Source: Amycolatopsis circi (GTDB lineage Bacteria > Actinomycetota > Actinomycetes > Mycobacteriales > Pseudonocardiaceae). Taken from it: DNA of 64,000 nucleotides. Location of the stretch: assembly GCF_003385235.1 (NCBI RefSeq), contig NZ_PQIA01000029.1, positions 1 to 64,000 of the forward strand, written 5' to 3'. The notes beneath the pieces were generated by a model. It made no database searches. It worked only from the letters and a program-made list of their open reading frames with translations, and was not told where the DNA came from. The position numbers and the translations under genes were made by a program. Positions 34,733 through 43,193 of the stretch are shown in pieces (within the stretch, counting starts at the first letter, position 1; every line of letters starts with the position of its first letter).

Positions 34733-35554
34733 CTACCAGCCGTACCGGCGCAGGCCGGACTCGAGCACCTCGACCAGCTTGCCGCCGCCGAGGAAAGAGT
34801 CCGGAGTGGACCGTGCCGTGACGTACGGGTAGTCGACGACGACCGAGGTCTCCTTGCCGACGTTGCCGTGGTAGCGCCCGTCCGGGCCGGTCGCGTCGCG
34901 CAGGATGTACTCCAGCGGGTACGGCGGCGGCCCCATGTTGAAGTCGACCCCGAGAAAACCGGTGCCGTCCTTGTAGTCGTACTCCTTGCAGTGCCCGGTG
35001 ACGTGCTTGCCCCAGAGGATGCTCGCGCGGTCCTCCCAGTCGCGGGCGAAGGCGAGAGCGGCGACGCCGTAGCACAAGGCGAGGATCGGTTTGTCCGCCC
35101 GCACGAACGCGAGGATCAGCTCGTGCAGGCGGCCGTTGTTGGCGAGGTCGACGATCGGCCCGCTGCCGCCGACGATCACGAGCGCGTCGTACTGCCCGAT
35201 GTCGGTGTCGAGCGCCGCGAGTGCGCGGTAGTACTCCTCGGTCCTGCGCAGCGGCTCGGATTCGCTTTGGTACGGCCGGTCCGGGATCCACTGCTGGAGG
35301 CTGAGCGGAGTGTCCAAACGGGACGATTCGTCGAGTTCCCTGGCCGCGACGGCGACTTCCGGCGTGGTGACGGAGCGGCCGAGCGGCGGGTCGATGTAGC
35401 CGGGATCGAGGCTCGGCGGCAGCGCGCGGGCCCGTTTGCCGGTCGGCGTGGCGAACACGGTCTGGTAGCCGTGTTCGTCGAAGGCCACGAGCGGTCCGAG
35501 GAGTTCCTCGCCCCAGTACCCGTATTCCGAAAGGATCGTCAGTATCTTTGTCAC
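34733..35554 (-). CDS. DJ-1/PfpI (class I glutamine-amidotransferase-like) protein
   Basis: 273 residues from GTG 35554; first gene of the nine-gene operon. The nucleophile elbow is LALCYGVAA with Cys161, and Glu17 (YWGEELLG) is suitably placed. It has an insertion at about 45-115, as in the HchA/Hsp31-like branch. Likely a glyoxalase or protein deglycase, or a stress chaperone. The promoter of the operon must lie in the 132-bp spacer shared with the gene at 35687, but I see no clear -35/-10. Confidence 0.85.
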   Translation of the reverse strand: MTKILTILSEYGYWGEELLGPLVAFDEHGYQTVFATPTGKRARALPPSLDPGYIDPPLGRSVTTPEVAVAARELDESSRLDTPLSLQQWIPDRPYQSESEPLRRTEEYYRALAALDTDIGQYDALVIVGGSGPIVDLANNGRLHELILAFVRADKPILALCYGVAALAFARDWEDRASILWGKHVTGHCKEYDYKDGTGFLGVDFNMGPPPYPLEYILRDATGPDGRYHGNVGKETSVVVDYPYVTARSTPDSFLGGGKLVEVLESGLRRYGW

Positions 35555-35631
35555 GCCGTCGAGTGAACCCGCATGTCGTGCGGGGCAACAAGAACCGCTC
35601 GCCCTACTCCACGAAGTCCGCCCCGGGTCCC

Positions 35632-35651
35632 GGCCACTTCGTTAGGTGGCC
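35632..35651. promoter_or_regulatory. Inverted repeat in the operon's divergent promoter region
   Basis: GGCCAC-N8-GTGGCC, extended by CCG/CGG outside, lies between the divergent DJ-1 operon and the response-regulator/flavoprotein gene. Candidate operator or hairpin. Confidence 0.3.
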
Positions 35652-35686
35652 CCGGAATCCCGGTCCGCCGCCCGACACTGGCCGTC

Positions 35687-37330
35687 ATGACCGTGTCCAC
35701 GCCCCGCCACCGACCGGCCCTGCTCGCCGTCGACGACGACACGCACGTGCTGCGCGCCGTCCGCCGGGATCTGCTCAGCGGCTACGCGGACCGCTACCGG
35801 GTCCTGTGCACGACCTCGCCCGCCGACGGCCTGCGCATCCTCGACCGGCTGGAGGAACACCGGGAAGAGCCCGCTCTCCTGCTGGTCGACCAGCGGATGC
35901 CGGAGATGACCGGCATCGAGTTCCTGGCCGAGTCGCTGACCCGCTTCCCGTCCGCGCGGCGGGTGCTGCTCACCGGGTACGCGGACACCGCCGTCGCGAT
36001 CGACGCGATCAACGAGGTCAAACTGCACCACTACCTGGTCAAGCCGTGGGAGCCGCCCGCGGAGCGGCTGTACCCGGTGCTGGACGACCAGCTGGCCGAA
36101 TGGCAGTCGGCCTACGAGCCGCCGTACGAGGGCATCCGCGTCGTCGGCCACCGGTTCTCCCCCGCCACCCACCAGCTGCGCGACTTCCTCACCCGCCTGC
36201 TGCAGCCGTTCCGGTTCGTCGACGTCGCGGCCGAGGCCGGGCACGAGGACGAGGTGCCCGCGGTCGAACTGCCCGACGGCAGGCGGCTGGTTCGGCCGAC
36301 GCGCGGCGAACTGATGGCCGCGCTCGGCCTGAGCGGCGAGCTGTCCCGGCCGCACTACGACCTGGTGATCGCGGGCGGCGGACCGACCGGTCTCGCCGCG
36401 GCGGTGTACGGCGCGTCGGAGGGCCTCTCGACCCTGCTGCTGGACGCGCATGTGCCCGGCGGGCAGGCGGGCACATCCAGCCGGATCGAGAATTACCTCG
36501 GTTTTCCGTCCGGGGTGAGCGGTGCCGAGCTGACCCGGCGCGCGGTGGCGCAGGCCCGGCGGTTCGGCGCGGAACTGCTCGCCCCGGTCGGCGCGGTCTC
36601 GCTGCGCCGCGCGGGCCGCGCGCACCTGATCGGGCTGTCCGACGGCCGGGAAATCGGCGCGGGAAGCGTCCTGCTGGCGACCGGCCTTTCCTACCACCGG
36701 CTCGCGGCGGACGGCTGCGACCGGTTCGAGGGTGCCGGGATCTACTACGGCTCAACGAATTCCGAGGCCGCGCTGTGCGCGGGCCAGCACGTGGTGATCG
36801 TCGGCGGCGCGAACTCGGCCGGCCAGGCCGCACTGCACTTCGCCCAGCACGCCGAACAGGTCACGATGCTCGTGCGGGCGCCGTCGCTGGCGACGCGCAT
36901 GTCGCGCTATCTGGTGGACGAGATCGAGGGGACGCCGAACATCGAGGTCCGCGCGACCACCGAGGTGGAATCAGTGGCCGGATCGTCGCACCTGGAGCGG
37001 ATCACGTTGTGCGACAACCGCACTGGCTCAACGGACGAGATCTCCGCGGCCTCCATGTTCAGTTTCATCGGCGCCCGCCCGCGCACCGACTGGCTCGCGG
37101 ACGCGGTGCATCGGGACGCCGCGGGATACCTGCTCACCGGACCCGCGCTGGCGGGCCTGCTCGACGACGGCTGGGACCTGCCCCGCGAGCCGATGCTGCT
37201 GGAAACGAGCGCACCCGGCGTGTTCGCGGCCGGCGACGTACGCGCCGACTCGGTGAAACGCATCGCCTCCGCGGTCGGCGAAGGAGCGCTTGCGGTGACA
37301 CAAATTCATCAGCACGCGGCTGGGGTTTAG
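35687..37330 (+). CDS. Response regulator fused to a thioredoxin-reductase-like flavoprotein
   Basis: 547 residues. Receiver about 10-130: acidic pocket DDD near 16-18, phospho-Asp68 in LLLVDQRMP, Lys119 in YLVKP. A linker of about 90 residues follows, then a TrxB-type FAD/NADPH domain (VIAGGGPTGLAAAVYG ... VIVGGANSAGQAA). The redox CxxC of thioredoxin reductase is missing; the place reads YYGSTNSEA. It is thus an NAD(P)H-flavin oxidoreductase of other purpose, likely controlled by phosphorylation. The start at 35687 is chosen because the receiver begins just after it. Its usual partner kinase type is at 17217. Confidence 0.9.
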   Translation: MTVSTPRHRPALLAVDDDTHVLRAVRRDLLSGYADRYRVLCTTSPADGLRILDRLEEHREEPALLLVDQRMPEMTGIEFLAESLTRFPSARRVLLTGYADTAVAIDAINEVKLHHYLVKPWEPPAERLYPVLDDQLAEWQSAYEPPYEGIRVVGHRFSPATHQLRDFLTRLLQPFRFVDVAAEAGHEDEVPAVELPDGRRLVRPTRGELMAALGLSGELSRPHYDLVIAGGGPTGLAAAVYGASEGLSTLLLDAHVPGGQAGTSSRIENYLGFPSGVSGAELTRRAVAQARRFGAELLAPVGAVSLRRAGRAHLIGLSDGREIGAGSVLLATGLSYHRLAADGCDRFEGAGIYYGSTNSEAALCAGQHVVIVGGANSAGQAALHFAQHAEQVTMLVRAPSLATRMSRYLVDEIEGTPNIEVRATTEVESVAGSSHLERITLCDNRTGSTDEISAASMFSFIGARPRTDWLADAVHRDAAGYLLTGPALAGLLDDGWDLPREPMLLETSAPGVFAAGDVRADSVKRIASAVGEGALAVTQIHQHAAGV

Positions 37331-37374
37331 CGTCGTGTCGGCCGACAGTCTGTGCGCAGGATCGGCCGGAGCGG

Positions 37375-38079
37375 TCAGGCGAGTTCGACCAGCAGAGCAG
37401 CGAGCCGTTCCGGCACCGACCAGAACGGCGAGTGCCCGCCCTCGATCTCCCGGATCTCGGCACCGAACAACTCCCGGGCCAGGGCGCCGTTCCACGTGCC
37501 GACCACCGCGCGGTCTTCGCGGCAGGATACGTACGTCGTCGGTACGCGGCGCTGCGGCAAGTCGGGGCAGGTTTGTGCGCCGACGGTGTTCGCGCTGCGG
37601 CGCAATCGGCTAACCGCGTCGGCGGCGTCGGCCGGGGTGCAGTCGTGGTACAGCACGTCGGTCGCGTCGGCTGGGTCCAGGACTACGCAGCCGGACTCGT
37701 TGACGACGGCCCCGGCGAGAGCCTTCTGCAGCGGCTCGCCGAGCGGTGCGAACCCGTCGTCCAGCAGCGCGGTGCCGGGCCTGCGCACCAGAGCGGCGAG
37801 CAGAACGAGGGAGCCGACCGCCGGGTTGCCGGTCGCCAGCGGTGCCACCATGCCGCTCATCGAGTGCGCGACGAGGACGACGTCGGACCGGTCCCGGAGC
37901 GCGTCGTCGAGCACCGCGAGGTATTCGTCCTGGCCCGCCTCGGCCGTGTCGCACGGCAGCGACGGGCAGATCACCTCGTGGCCGCGCGCGGTCAGGTGCT
38001 CGCTCACGCGCTCCCAGCACCACGGGCCGTGCCAGGCTCCGTGCACCAGAACGAACGTCCGCGGCTTCTCGGCTTTCAT
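37375..38079 (-). CDS. Alpha/beta hydrolase (small esterase)
   Basis: 234 residues from ATG 38079 (an in-frame GTG at 38097 is possible). FVLVHGAWHGPWCWERV is the oxyanion strand, AHSMSG the nucleophile elbow, and GGHSPFW the catalytic His. This pattern matches small esterases of the salicylate-esterase/hydroxynitrile-lyase type. Substrate unknown. It is convergent with the flavoprotein gene. Confidence 0.88.
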   Translation of the reverse strand: MKAEKPRTFVLVHGAWHGPWCWERVSEHLTARGHEVICPSLPCDTAEAGQDEYLAVLDDALRDRSDVVLVAHSMSGMVAPLATGNPAVGSLVLLAALVRRPGTALLDDGFAPLGEPLQKALAGAVVNESGCVVLDPADATDVLYHDCTPADAADAVSRLRRSANTVGAQTCPDLPQRRVPTTYVSCREDRAVVGTWNGALARELFGAEIREIEGGHSPFWSVPERLAALLVELA

Positions 38080-38166
38080 GACGATCACGCTAGCCACCCT
38101 CGCGGGGGCCTGGAGTTCGCCGAGCGTCCGCGGGTTCTTTCTTTGCCCGAACGACCCGCCGGACGA

Positions 38167-38667
38167 CTACTGCGCCGGAACAGCTTCCCGGACCGTGTGT
38201 TCCAGCAGCGCGAGCGCCCGTTCGACGTCCTTTCGGTCGGTCTCGCTCAGCCCGGCGAGGAGCGATTCCTCCCGGTCGAGGTGTCCTTCGAGAGCACGGT
38301 CGATGAGCTTGCGGCCGGCGGGGGTCAGTTCGGCGTAGCTGACCCTGCGGTCGGCCGGGTGGTCGCGGCGGCGGATCAGCCCGTCGCGCTCGAGCGTGTC
38401 CAGCCGCGCGGTGAGAGCGCCGGAGGTGACCAGCGCGGAGGCCGCCAGCTCCGAGGGCGTTTTCCGGTAGGGCCGGCCGCCTCGGCGCAGGTTGCACAGG
38501 ATGTCGAACGAGCCCGGGGTGAGGCCGTACGAGGCCAGGTAACCGCGGAGGCCACCGGCGGCCAGGTCGGCGATCCGCCGGATCCGGCCGAAGATCGCGA
38601 TCGGCGAGGCGTCCAGGTCCGGCCGCTGCCGCGCCCAGTCCGCCACCACCTGATCGACCGTGTCCAT
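38167..38667 (-). CDS. MarR-family transcriptional regulator
   Basis: 166 residues from ATG 38667, 9 nt after GAGGAG. The winged helix is at about 45-130 (LTPGSFDILCNLRRGG, SALVTSGALTARLDTLERDGLI, DRRVSYAELTPAGRKL). It lies 73 bp downstream of an MFS gene on the same strand, so it probably represses that operon. A palindrome over the MFS promoter (40126-40149) is a good candidate for its site. Confidence 0.92.
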   Translation of the reverse strand: MDTVDQVVADWARQRPDLDASPIAIFGRIRRIADLAAGGLRGYLASYGLTPGSFDILCNLRRGGRPYRKTPSELAASALVTSGALTARLDTLERDGLIRRRDHPADRRVSYAELTPAGRKLIDRALEGHLDREESLLAGLSETDRKDVERALALLEHTVREAVPAQ

Positions 38668-38740
38668 CGTCATCGACTCCTCGTTCGGCGGGGTTCGAAC
38701 GGAGCCTATCCGGTGTTCGCGCAACGGTGCCGCGTCCGTC

Positions 38741-40027
38741 CTAACGGGACTGTTCCGGGACGGCGGGCTGCTCGGCCGCGGCGGGTTCTTTCCCGGCCGG
38801 GCCCCGCCCGCGGAGTAGCACTACGGCACCGAGCAAGGTGAGGAGCTGCGTCGCGGCTAGCAGCACGTACCCGGCCGCGAACCCGTGGTCACCGCCCGCG
38901 GCGATCGCGATGCCCATCAAGGTGGGAAGCAGCGCGGACACGAGATTGCCGACTCCGTTGATCAGCCCGTAGGCGCTGCCGACGGTGCCCGCTGGCGCGT
39001 ATTGCTGCACCAGCGTCGGAATCGCCGGTCCCTGCAGGCCCCAGAACGCGTTGGCGAGGATCAAAGTCGCCGCGGCCAGCCAGCGCGAGTCGGCGAGGGT
39101 CACGGTCGTCGCGCACAGCGCGGTGCCGATGCTGCCGACCACCAGGACCAGCGGCACCCGGCGGGCGGGCATCCGGTCGATGAGGTACCCGCCGAGGAAA
39201 CCGGATCCGAGGCTGACCACGAACGGCAGCGCCGACAGCGCGCTCATCTGCGCCAGCGAGAAGTGCCGTGCCTGCAGCAAATACGACGGGAGCCAGGACG
39301 TGCTGCCCCACAGATAGCCGAGCGTGGCGACTTCGATCAGCAGGATCCAGCCGAGCTTGGGCGTGCGCAGCGCTCCCGCGAACCGCCGCAACGCCGGTTG
39401 CCGCGCGGCGGTCCGGTTCCGCGAGCTTCGGACGAACACGGCGACCAATGGCAGCCCGACCACGAGGTTGAGGGCCGCGAGCAGGAGGAACGAGCCGTGC
39501 CAGCCGAAGTGCACGAGGGCGAAGGTGATCACCGGGATGCCCAGCGCCGTGCCCAGGGAAACGCCCATCGAACTGACCGCGTTGGGCTTCCCCCAGGCGC
39601 CTTCGGCGAAATTGTCCTTGACGTACATGGTTTTCAGCGAGAACAGCGGCCCCTCGCTGGCTCCGAGCAGGAACCGCACCGTCAGCAACACCACCGCGCC
39701 CCCGGCGTACGGGGACACGAGAGTGAACAGCGCCCAGCACAGCAGGCTGACGAGCAATCCGCGCCGCACCCCGAACACCGCTTCGTACCACGGAGTGATC
39801 AGCATGGCCGCGATCCCGTAGCCCGCCAGGAAAAGCGTCATCAGCGCGCCTTGCGCCGCCCGGTTTCCCGCGATTCCGAAGTGCTGGGTGAAAGCCGGAT
39901 CGGTGATCAGCACGGACACGTTGACCCGGTCGATATAGGACACCGCCACGACGACCAGCAGCGCCAGCACTCCCAGCCACGCGGTCAGCGGAGCGCCGGG
40001 TCGCCGGTCTTCCCTCAGCTCGGGCAC
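38741..40027 (-). CDS. MFS transporter, anion:cation symporter type
   Basis: 428 residues from GTG 40027, with AAAGGAC upstream. Helix 1 reads LVVVAVSYIDRVNVSVLI, where the YIDRVN motif is typical of the ACS family (phthalate, galactonate, glucarate permeases). LLGASEGPLFS in helix 4-5 supports this. It likely imports an organic acid. Regulated with the MarR gene downstream. Confidence 0.92.
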   Translation of the reverse strand: MPELREDRRPGAPLTAWLGVLALLVVVAVSYIDRVNVSVLITDPAFTQHFGIAGNRAAQGALMTLFLAGYGIAAMLITPWYEAVFGVRRGLLVSLLCWALFTLVSPYAGGAVVLLTVRFLLGASEGPLFSLKTMYVKDNFAEGAWGKPNAVSSMGVSLGTALGIPVITFALVHFGWHGSFLLLAALNLVVGLPLVAVFVRSSRNRTAARQPALRRFAGALRTPKLGWILLIEVATLGYLWGSTSWLPSYLLQARHFSLAQMSALSALPFVVSLGSGFLGGYLIDRMPARRVPLVLVVGSIGTALCATTVTLADSRWLAAATLILANAFWGLQGPAIPTLVQQYAPAGTVGSAYGLINGVGNLVSALLPTLMGIAIAAGGDHGFAAGYVLLAATQLLTLLGAVVLLRGRGPAGKEPAAAEQPAVPEQSR

Positions 40028-40125
40028 AGCAGGTCCTTTCCGGGCCGGACCATCGCGAGGCGGCCCGGACCGCGCGGACCCGCCGCGCCGCCAGACCAGC
40101 CGCCTCGGCCGGCGGGGTCGCCGGG

Positions 40126-40156
40126 AAGTATCTTTGTCCTAAGATGCTTGTGTCAA
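40126..40156 (-). promoter_or_regulatory. Promoter and palindromic operator of the MFS-marR operon
   Basis: On the minus strand TTGACA (40156-40151) and GATACT (40132-40127) are 18 bp apart. The palindrome AAGTATCTT-N6-AAGATGCTT (8 of 9 arm bases paired, 40126-40149) covers the -10 and spacer. This is the layout expected for MarR autoregulation. Confidence 0.65.
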
Positions 40157-40238
40157 GCTATCCCGGCGAGGTCTTTTCGGACGGCGGGTTCTCTTGGCGG
40201 GCCGGGACAACGGGGCGGATCCCGCGGTTCCAGGAAAG

Positions 40239-40266
40239 AAGGGCTGAGCCCGGAGGCCCAGCCCTT
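40239..40266. terminator. Terminator-like hairpin
   Basis: Arms AAGGGCTG / CAGCCCTT with a partly paired 12-nt centre, about 75 bp upstream of the MFS promoter. It may terminate minus-strand transcripts from the 40.3-40.6 kb region. Confidence 0.55.
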
Positions 40267-40573
40267 CACTTACGTCGACCGACAGACCGGCACCGGCCCC
40301 AGCGCAGCCCGGCTCGGCGGCTCCACAATCGACATGCCGTTCGTGGTGCGCACCCGTCCGGCCAGGTTCCTTCCCGCACTGGCACCGAGGCGCGGCATCC
40401 CCTCGGACACCCGGCCCCAGCAACTCGCGACGCTGCGACTCGGCCAGCAGGCGAAACTTGGTGCCGCCACCGGTGAACACCGCCCGAACCGAACCCGAGC
40501 GGAGAATCGCCGCGACCTGGCGCCGCCGACCTCGCCGTCCGTCCGCGCCGAGCATCCGAAGGAGGCCGGGCGG
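40267..40573 (-). other. Possible gene remnant without clear frame
   Basis: Two minus-strand frames carry plausible protein. Frame 1, from ATG 40555, reads QVAAILRSGSVRAVFTGGG and breaks down after about 50 codons. Frame 2 ends at TAA 40270, just before the hairpin, and reads GRVRTTNGMSIVEPPSRA. A frameshifted, decayed gene would fit both. I recognise no family, and it could be non-coding. Confidence 0.2.
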
Positions 40574-41359
40574 TCAGCGGGAACCGGGCCTGGGGATCCG
40601 GACCCCGGCGGAGCGGAGCTTGGCCTCGACGAGCGCGAGGGCCTTGGCCGCGGCCGAACCCTGCGCTTCGCCGTGGTGGGCGATCAGCTCGTACCGGGTC
40701 GCGGCTTCGGTACGGGCTTGCAGGCCGGTCACGATCCGCAGATGCGCGGGGTTCGCGAGGTAGTGCTCGGCCATCGCGGTGGCGAGTTCCTCGATGCGGG
40801 GGTCGTCCGGTTCCCAGCCCGCGGCTTCGGCGCCGCGCTTGATCAGGGCGACGTATTGCGGGTCGCCGAGAGCGTGCTCGAGGTCGGCGAGGTAGTCGTC
40901 GAAGCCTTCGGGGGCAAGGGCTTTCGCCAGTACCCAGCCCTCCCGGGCCGCCGCTACCTCGTGCGCGGGGAAGCCGAGGCCGGGCATCCGTTCCAGCAGC
41001 GCCGCGGCGCGGTCCGACAGCAGCGTCCGGTCGCCGTCGGCGAGGCGGCCCAGCAGGTCGCGCCGCTCGGTCAGCTCCTCGATCCGCTCGGTGAGCTGCC
41101 GTTCGACGTCCGCGAGCGCGTCGGCGAGCGTGGCGCGGTCGGCGTCGAGCAGGGACCCGATCTCGGCCAGCGGCACCCCGGCCGAGGCCAGCGTCCGGGC
41201 CTGGACCAGCCGCAACAGCTCGGCCGATCCGTACCGCCGGTATCCGGAGCCGTCGCGTTCGGGCTCCGCGACCAGACCGAGCTTGTGGTAGTGCCGCACC
41301 GTCTTCACCGTGACGCCGACGAATGCCGCCGCCTGCCCGATGGTGACCCCGTTCCGCAT
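40574..41359 (-). CDS. MerR-family regulator with TipAS-like C-terminal domain
   Basis: 261 residues. The N-terminal winged helix TIGQAAAFVGVTVKTVRHYHKLGL and RRYGSAELLRLVQARTLASAGVPLAEIG are classical MerR; a coiled coil (about 85-105) follows. The C-terminal helical part (about 110-255) has the size and polar helices of a TipAS or antibiotic-recognition domain. Ligand unknown. It lies between a decayed stretch and a serine hydrolase gene on the same strand. Confidence 0.9.
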   Translation of the reverse strand: MRNGVTIGQAAAFVGVTVKTVRHYHKLGLVAEPERDGSGYRRYGSAELLRLVQARTLASAGVPLAEIGSLLDADRATLADALADVERQLTERIEELTERRDLLGRLADGDRTLLSDRAAALLERMPGLGFPAHEVAAAREGWVLAKALAPEGFDDYLADLEHALGDPQYVALIKRGAEAAGWEPDDPRIEELATAMAEHYLANPAHLRIVTGLQARTEAATRYELIAHHGEAQGSAAAKALALVEAKLRSAGVRIPRPGSR

Positions 41360-41412
41360 CCGCTCAGCCTGCCTTGCGCTCGCGCTCGCCGAAGCTCGAC
41401 CCGACCCTCGCG

Positions 41413-42552
41413 TCAGAACACTTCATTGAGGAGCTTCTGCTGGAGGCCCTGGAATGCTGCCGCGACGGACATCCCGGCGTCGTCCACGCAGTTCAGGGCG
41501 GCGGTCAGGGTCTTGCTTCCGTCGGGAGTGCTGTACATCAGCGCCGCGTGGCCGCCTTGGGCACCGTTGTGGGAGATGACAGTTTTGCCGCTGTCGGTGG
41601 TCAGCACGAACACTCCCAGGCCGTAGTCCATGTTCGGAATGCCCGTCGGGTGCGGGGCGCACATCTCGGCCAGCAGCTCGGCCGGCAGGAGCTTGCCGCC
41701 CAGCAGCGCGGAGACGAACACGGCCAGGTCCTCGGTCGTCGAGATCATGTCGCCGCCGGCGGACACCCACGACGGGTCTTGCCGGGTGATGTCGACCGTC
41801 TTCTGCTCTCCGGCGACCTCGTGCCGGTAGTAGGCGTGCGCGTGCGGCTCGGGGATCTCCGGGCCGTCGGGAAGGAGAGTGCCTGACAACCCGAGCGGCT
41901 CCGCGATCCGCCGCCTCGTCTCCTCGGCGGCCGAGCGGCCGGTGACCTTCTCGACCAGCAGCCTGGCCAGCACGTAGTTGGTGTTGGAGTAACTCCAGCC
42001 CGCCCCCGGCTCGAACCGCGCCGGCTCGGCCAGCGCCAGCTCCACCAGCTCCTGCGGCCGGTACGCGGTGAACCGCTTGTCCAGCCATTCCTCGCCCTCG
42101 GGGCCGTACGGCATGGGAATCCCCAGCGCGAGGGTCCCGTCCGCGTTGACCTCGCCGGTGAAGTTGAACAGCCCGCTGGTGTGCTGCAGCAGCATCCGCA
42201 CCGTGATCCGCCCGTCCAAACCGAACTCGGGCAGGTAGCCGAGCACCGGAGCGTCCAGCTCGACCTTGCCCTCGGCCACCAGCTGCAGCACCAGGGTCGC
42301 GGTGAACGGCTTGGTGTTGCTGCCGATCCGGACATGCGCGTCGGTCGACGGCTTCGCGGTCCCGCCCAGCTCTGCCGCCCCGGCGCTGCCCGCCCACTCG
42401 CCTCGCTCGTCCCGCACGCGCAGCGTCACCCCGACGAAGCCGGAGTCGACGATCTCCTCGAGCGCCTGCCGCAACTCCGGACGGTCCGGCCCGGTCTTGC
42501 TGTCGGCAGTCCGCGCGGCGCGCTCTTCGTGGCGGGAAAGGTTGATCGACAT
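41413..42552 (-). CDS. Serine beta-lactamase-like hydrolase (class C / DD-peptidase type)
   Basis: 379 residues, no signal peptide visible. Catalytic SNTK (Ser78, Lys81), YSN in GWSYSNTNYVLA near 187, and HNG in ISHNGAQGGH near 330 are all present. Family members hydrolyse D-peptides, esters or lactams. Without a signal sequence it is probably a cytosolic esterase or peptidase. It may be controlled by the MerR gene that follows 53 bp downstream. Confidence 0.9.
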   Translation of the reverse strand: MSINLSRHEERAARTADSKTGPDRPELRQALEEIVDSGFVGVTLRVRDERGEWAGSAGAAELGGTAKPSTDAHVRIGSNTKPFTATLVLQLVAEGKVELDAPVLGYLPEFGLDGRITVRMLLQHTSGLFNFTGEVNADGTLALGIPMPYGPEGEEWLDKRFTAYRPQELVELALAEPARFEPGAGWSYSNTNYVLARLLVEKVTGRSAAEETRRRIAEPLGLSGTLLPDGPEIPEPHAHAYYRHEVAGEQKTVDITRQDPSWVSAGGDMISTTEDLAVFVSALLGGKLLPAELLAEMCAPHPTGIPNMDYGLGVFVLTTDSGKTVISHNGAQGGHAALMYSTPDGSKTLTAALNCVDDAGMSVAAAFQGLQQKLLNEVF

Positions 42553-42691
42553 GGTGGTTCGCTCCTACGGATCTGTGCTGCCAGGTCGGCTTCGTGCCGC
42601 TGCGACGAGCTTCCGGCCTGACCCAAGGTCAACCTCAACGGTGACCTGGCTCACATCTCCGCAGACGTGGCTCCAGCCGCGTCGACGCGGG

Positions 42692-43153
42692 TCACGAGTG
42701 CCGGTCCATGGAGCCCCAGTCCGCTGGGGCTTCCTGCTCGACCAGGCGCCGCGCTTCGAGCATTACGGCGTCCTCGATCCATGCCAGCGGTTCGGCGTCC
42801 ACGATCAGCGGCTCGTTGTCCGGGCCTCGCGCGATTTCGCGGCCCCGCAACAACCACGGGCGTACGCCGGGGCCGCCGCGTTCGCGCAGGTGCTGGTAGT
42901 CGTGCAGCCGCCTCGCCAGCCACAGCCGCAGCGACCGTCCGCGCCACCACGGTTGCCGGGCCAGCGAGTTCGCCGACAAGCCGGGCAGCAGCATTCCGGT
43001 GAGCCCGTCGCGACTTTCCTGGCCGGAGCACAGATCCGCGTCCGGGCCGCGCGACCACCGCACGTACAGGTCGTTCTCGCCCGCCTCCCGGAACGCTGAG
43101 ACCAGCTCGTCGAGGTCGCGCACGACGGGCAGTTCGCTGTCCCATTCCGTCAT
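42692..43153 (-). CDS. DUF6098-type hypothetical protein
   Basis: 153 residues from ATG 43153. The sequence has LYVRWSRGPDADL, TGMLLPGLSANSLARQPWW and WLLRGREIARGPDNEPLI, a pattern I associate with the actinobacterial DUF6098 family. Function unknown. It lies 40 bp downstream of the PLP decarboxylase gene, on the same strand. Confidence 0.8.
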   Translation of the reverse strand: MTEWDSELPVVRDLDELVSAFREAGENDLYVRWSRGPDADLCSGQESRDGLTGMLLPGLSANSLARQPWWRGRSLRLWLARRLHDYQHLRERGGPGVRPWLLRGREIARGPDNEPLIVDAEPLAWIEDAVMLEARRLVEQEAPADWGSMDRHS

Positions 43154-43193
43154 GGGCCCGGGATTACCCGCCTCCGCCGCCCGCAATCCCGGT

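Noticed and set aside
42651..43099. Alternative frames over the DUF6098-type gene
   Set aside because: Only the frame ending at 42692 has non-repetitive composition and a family-like pattern.
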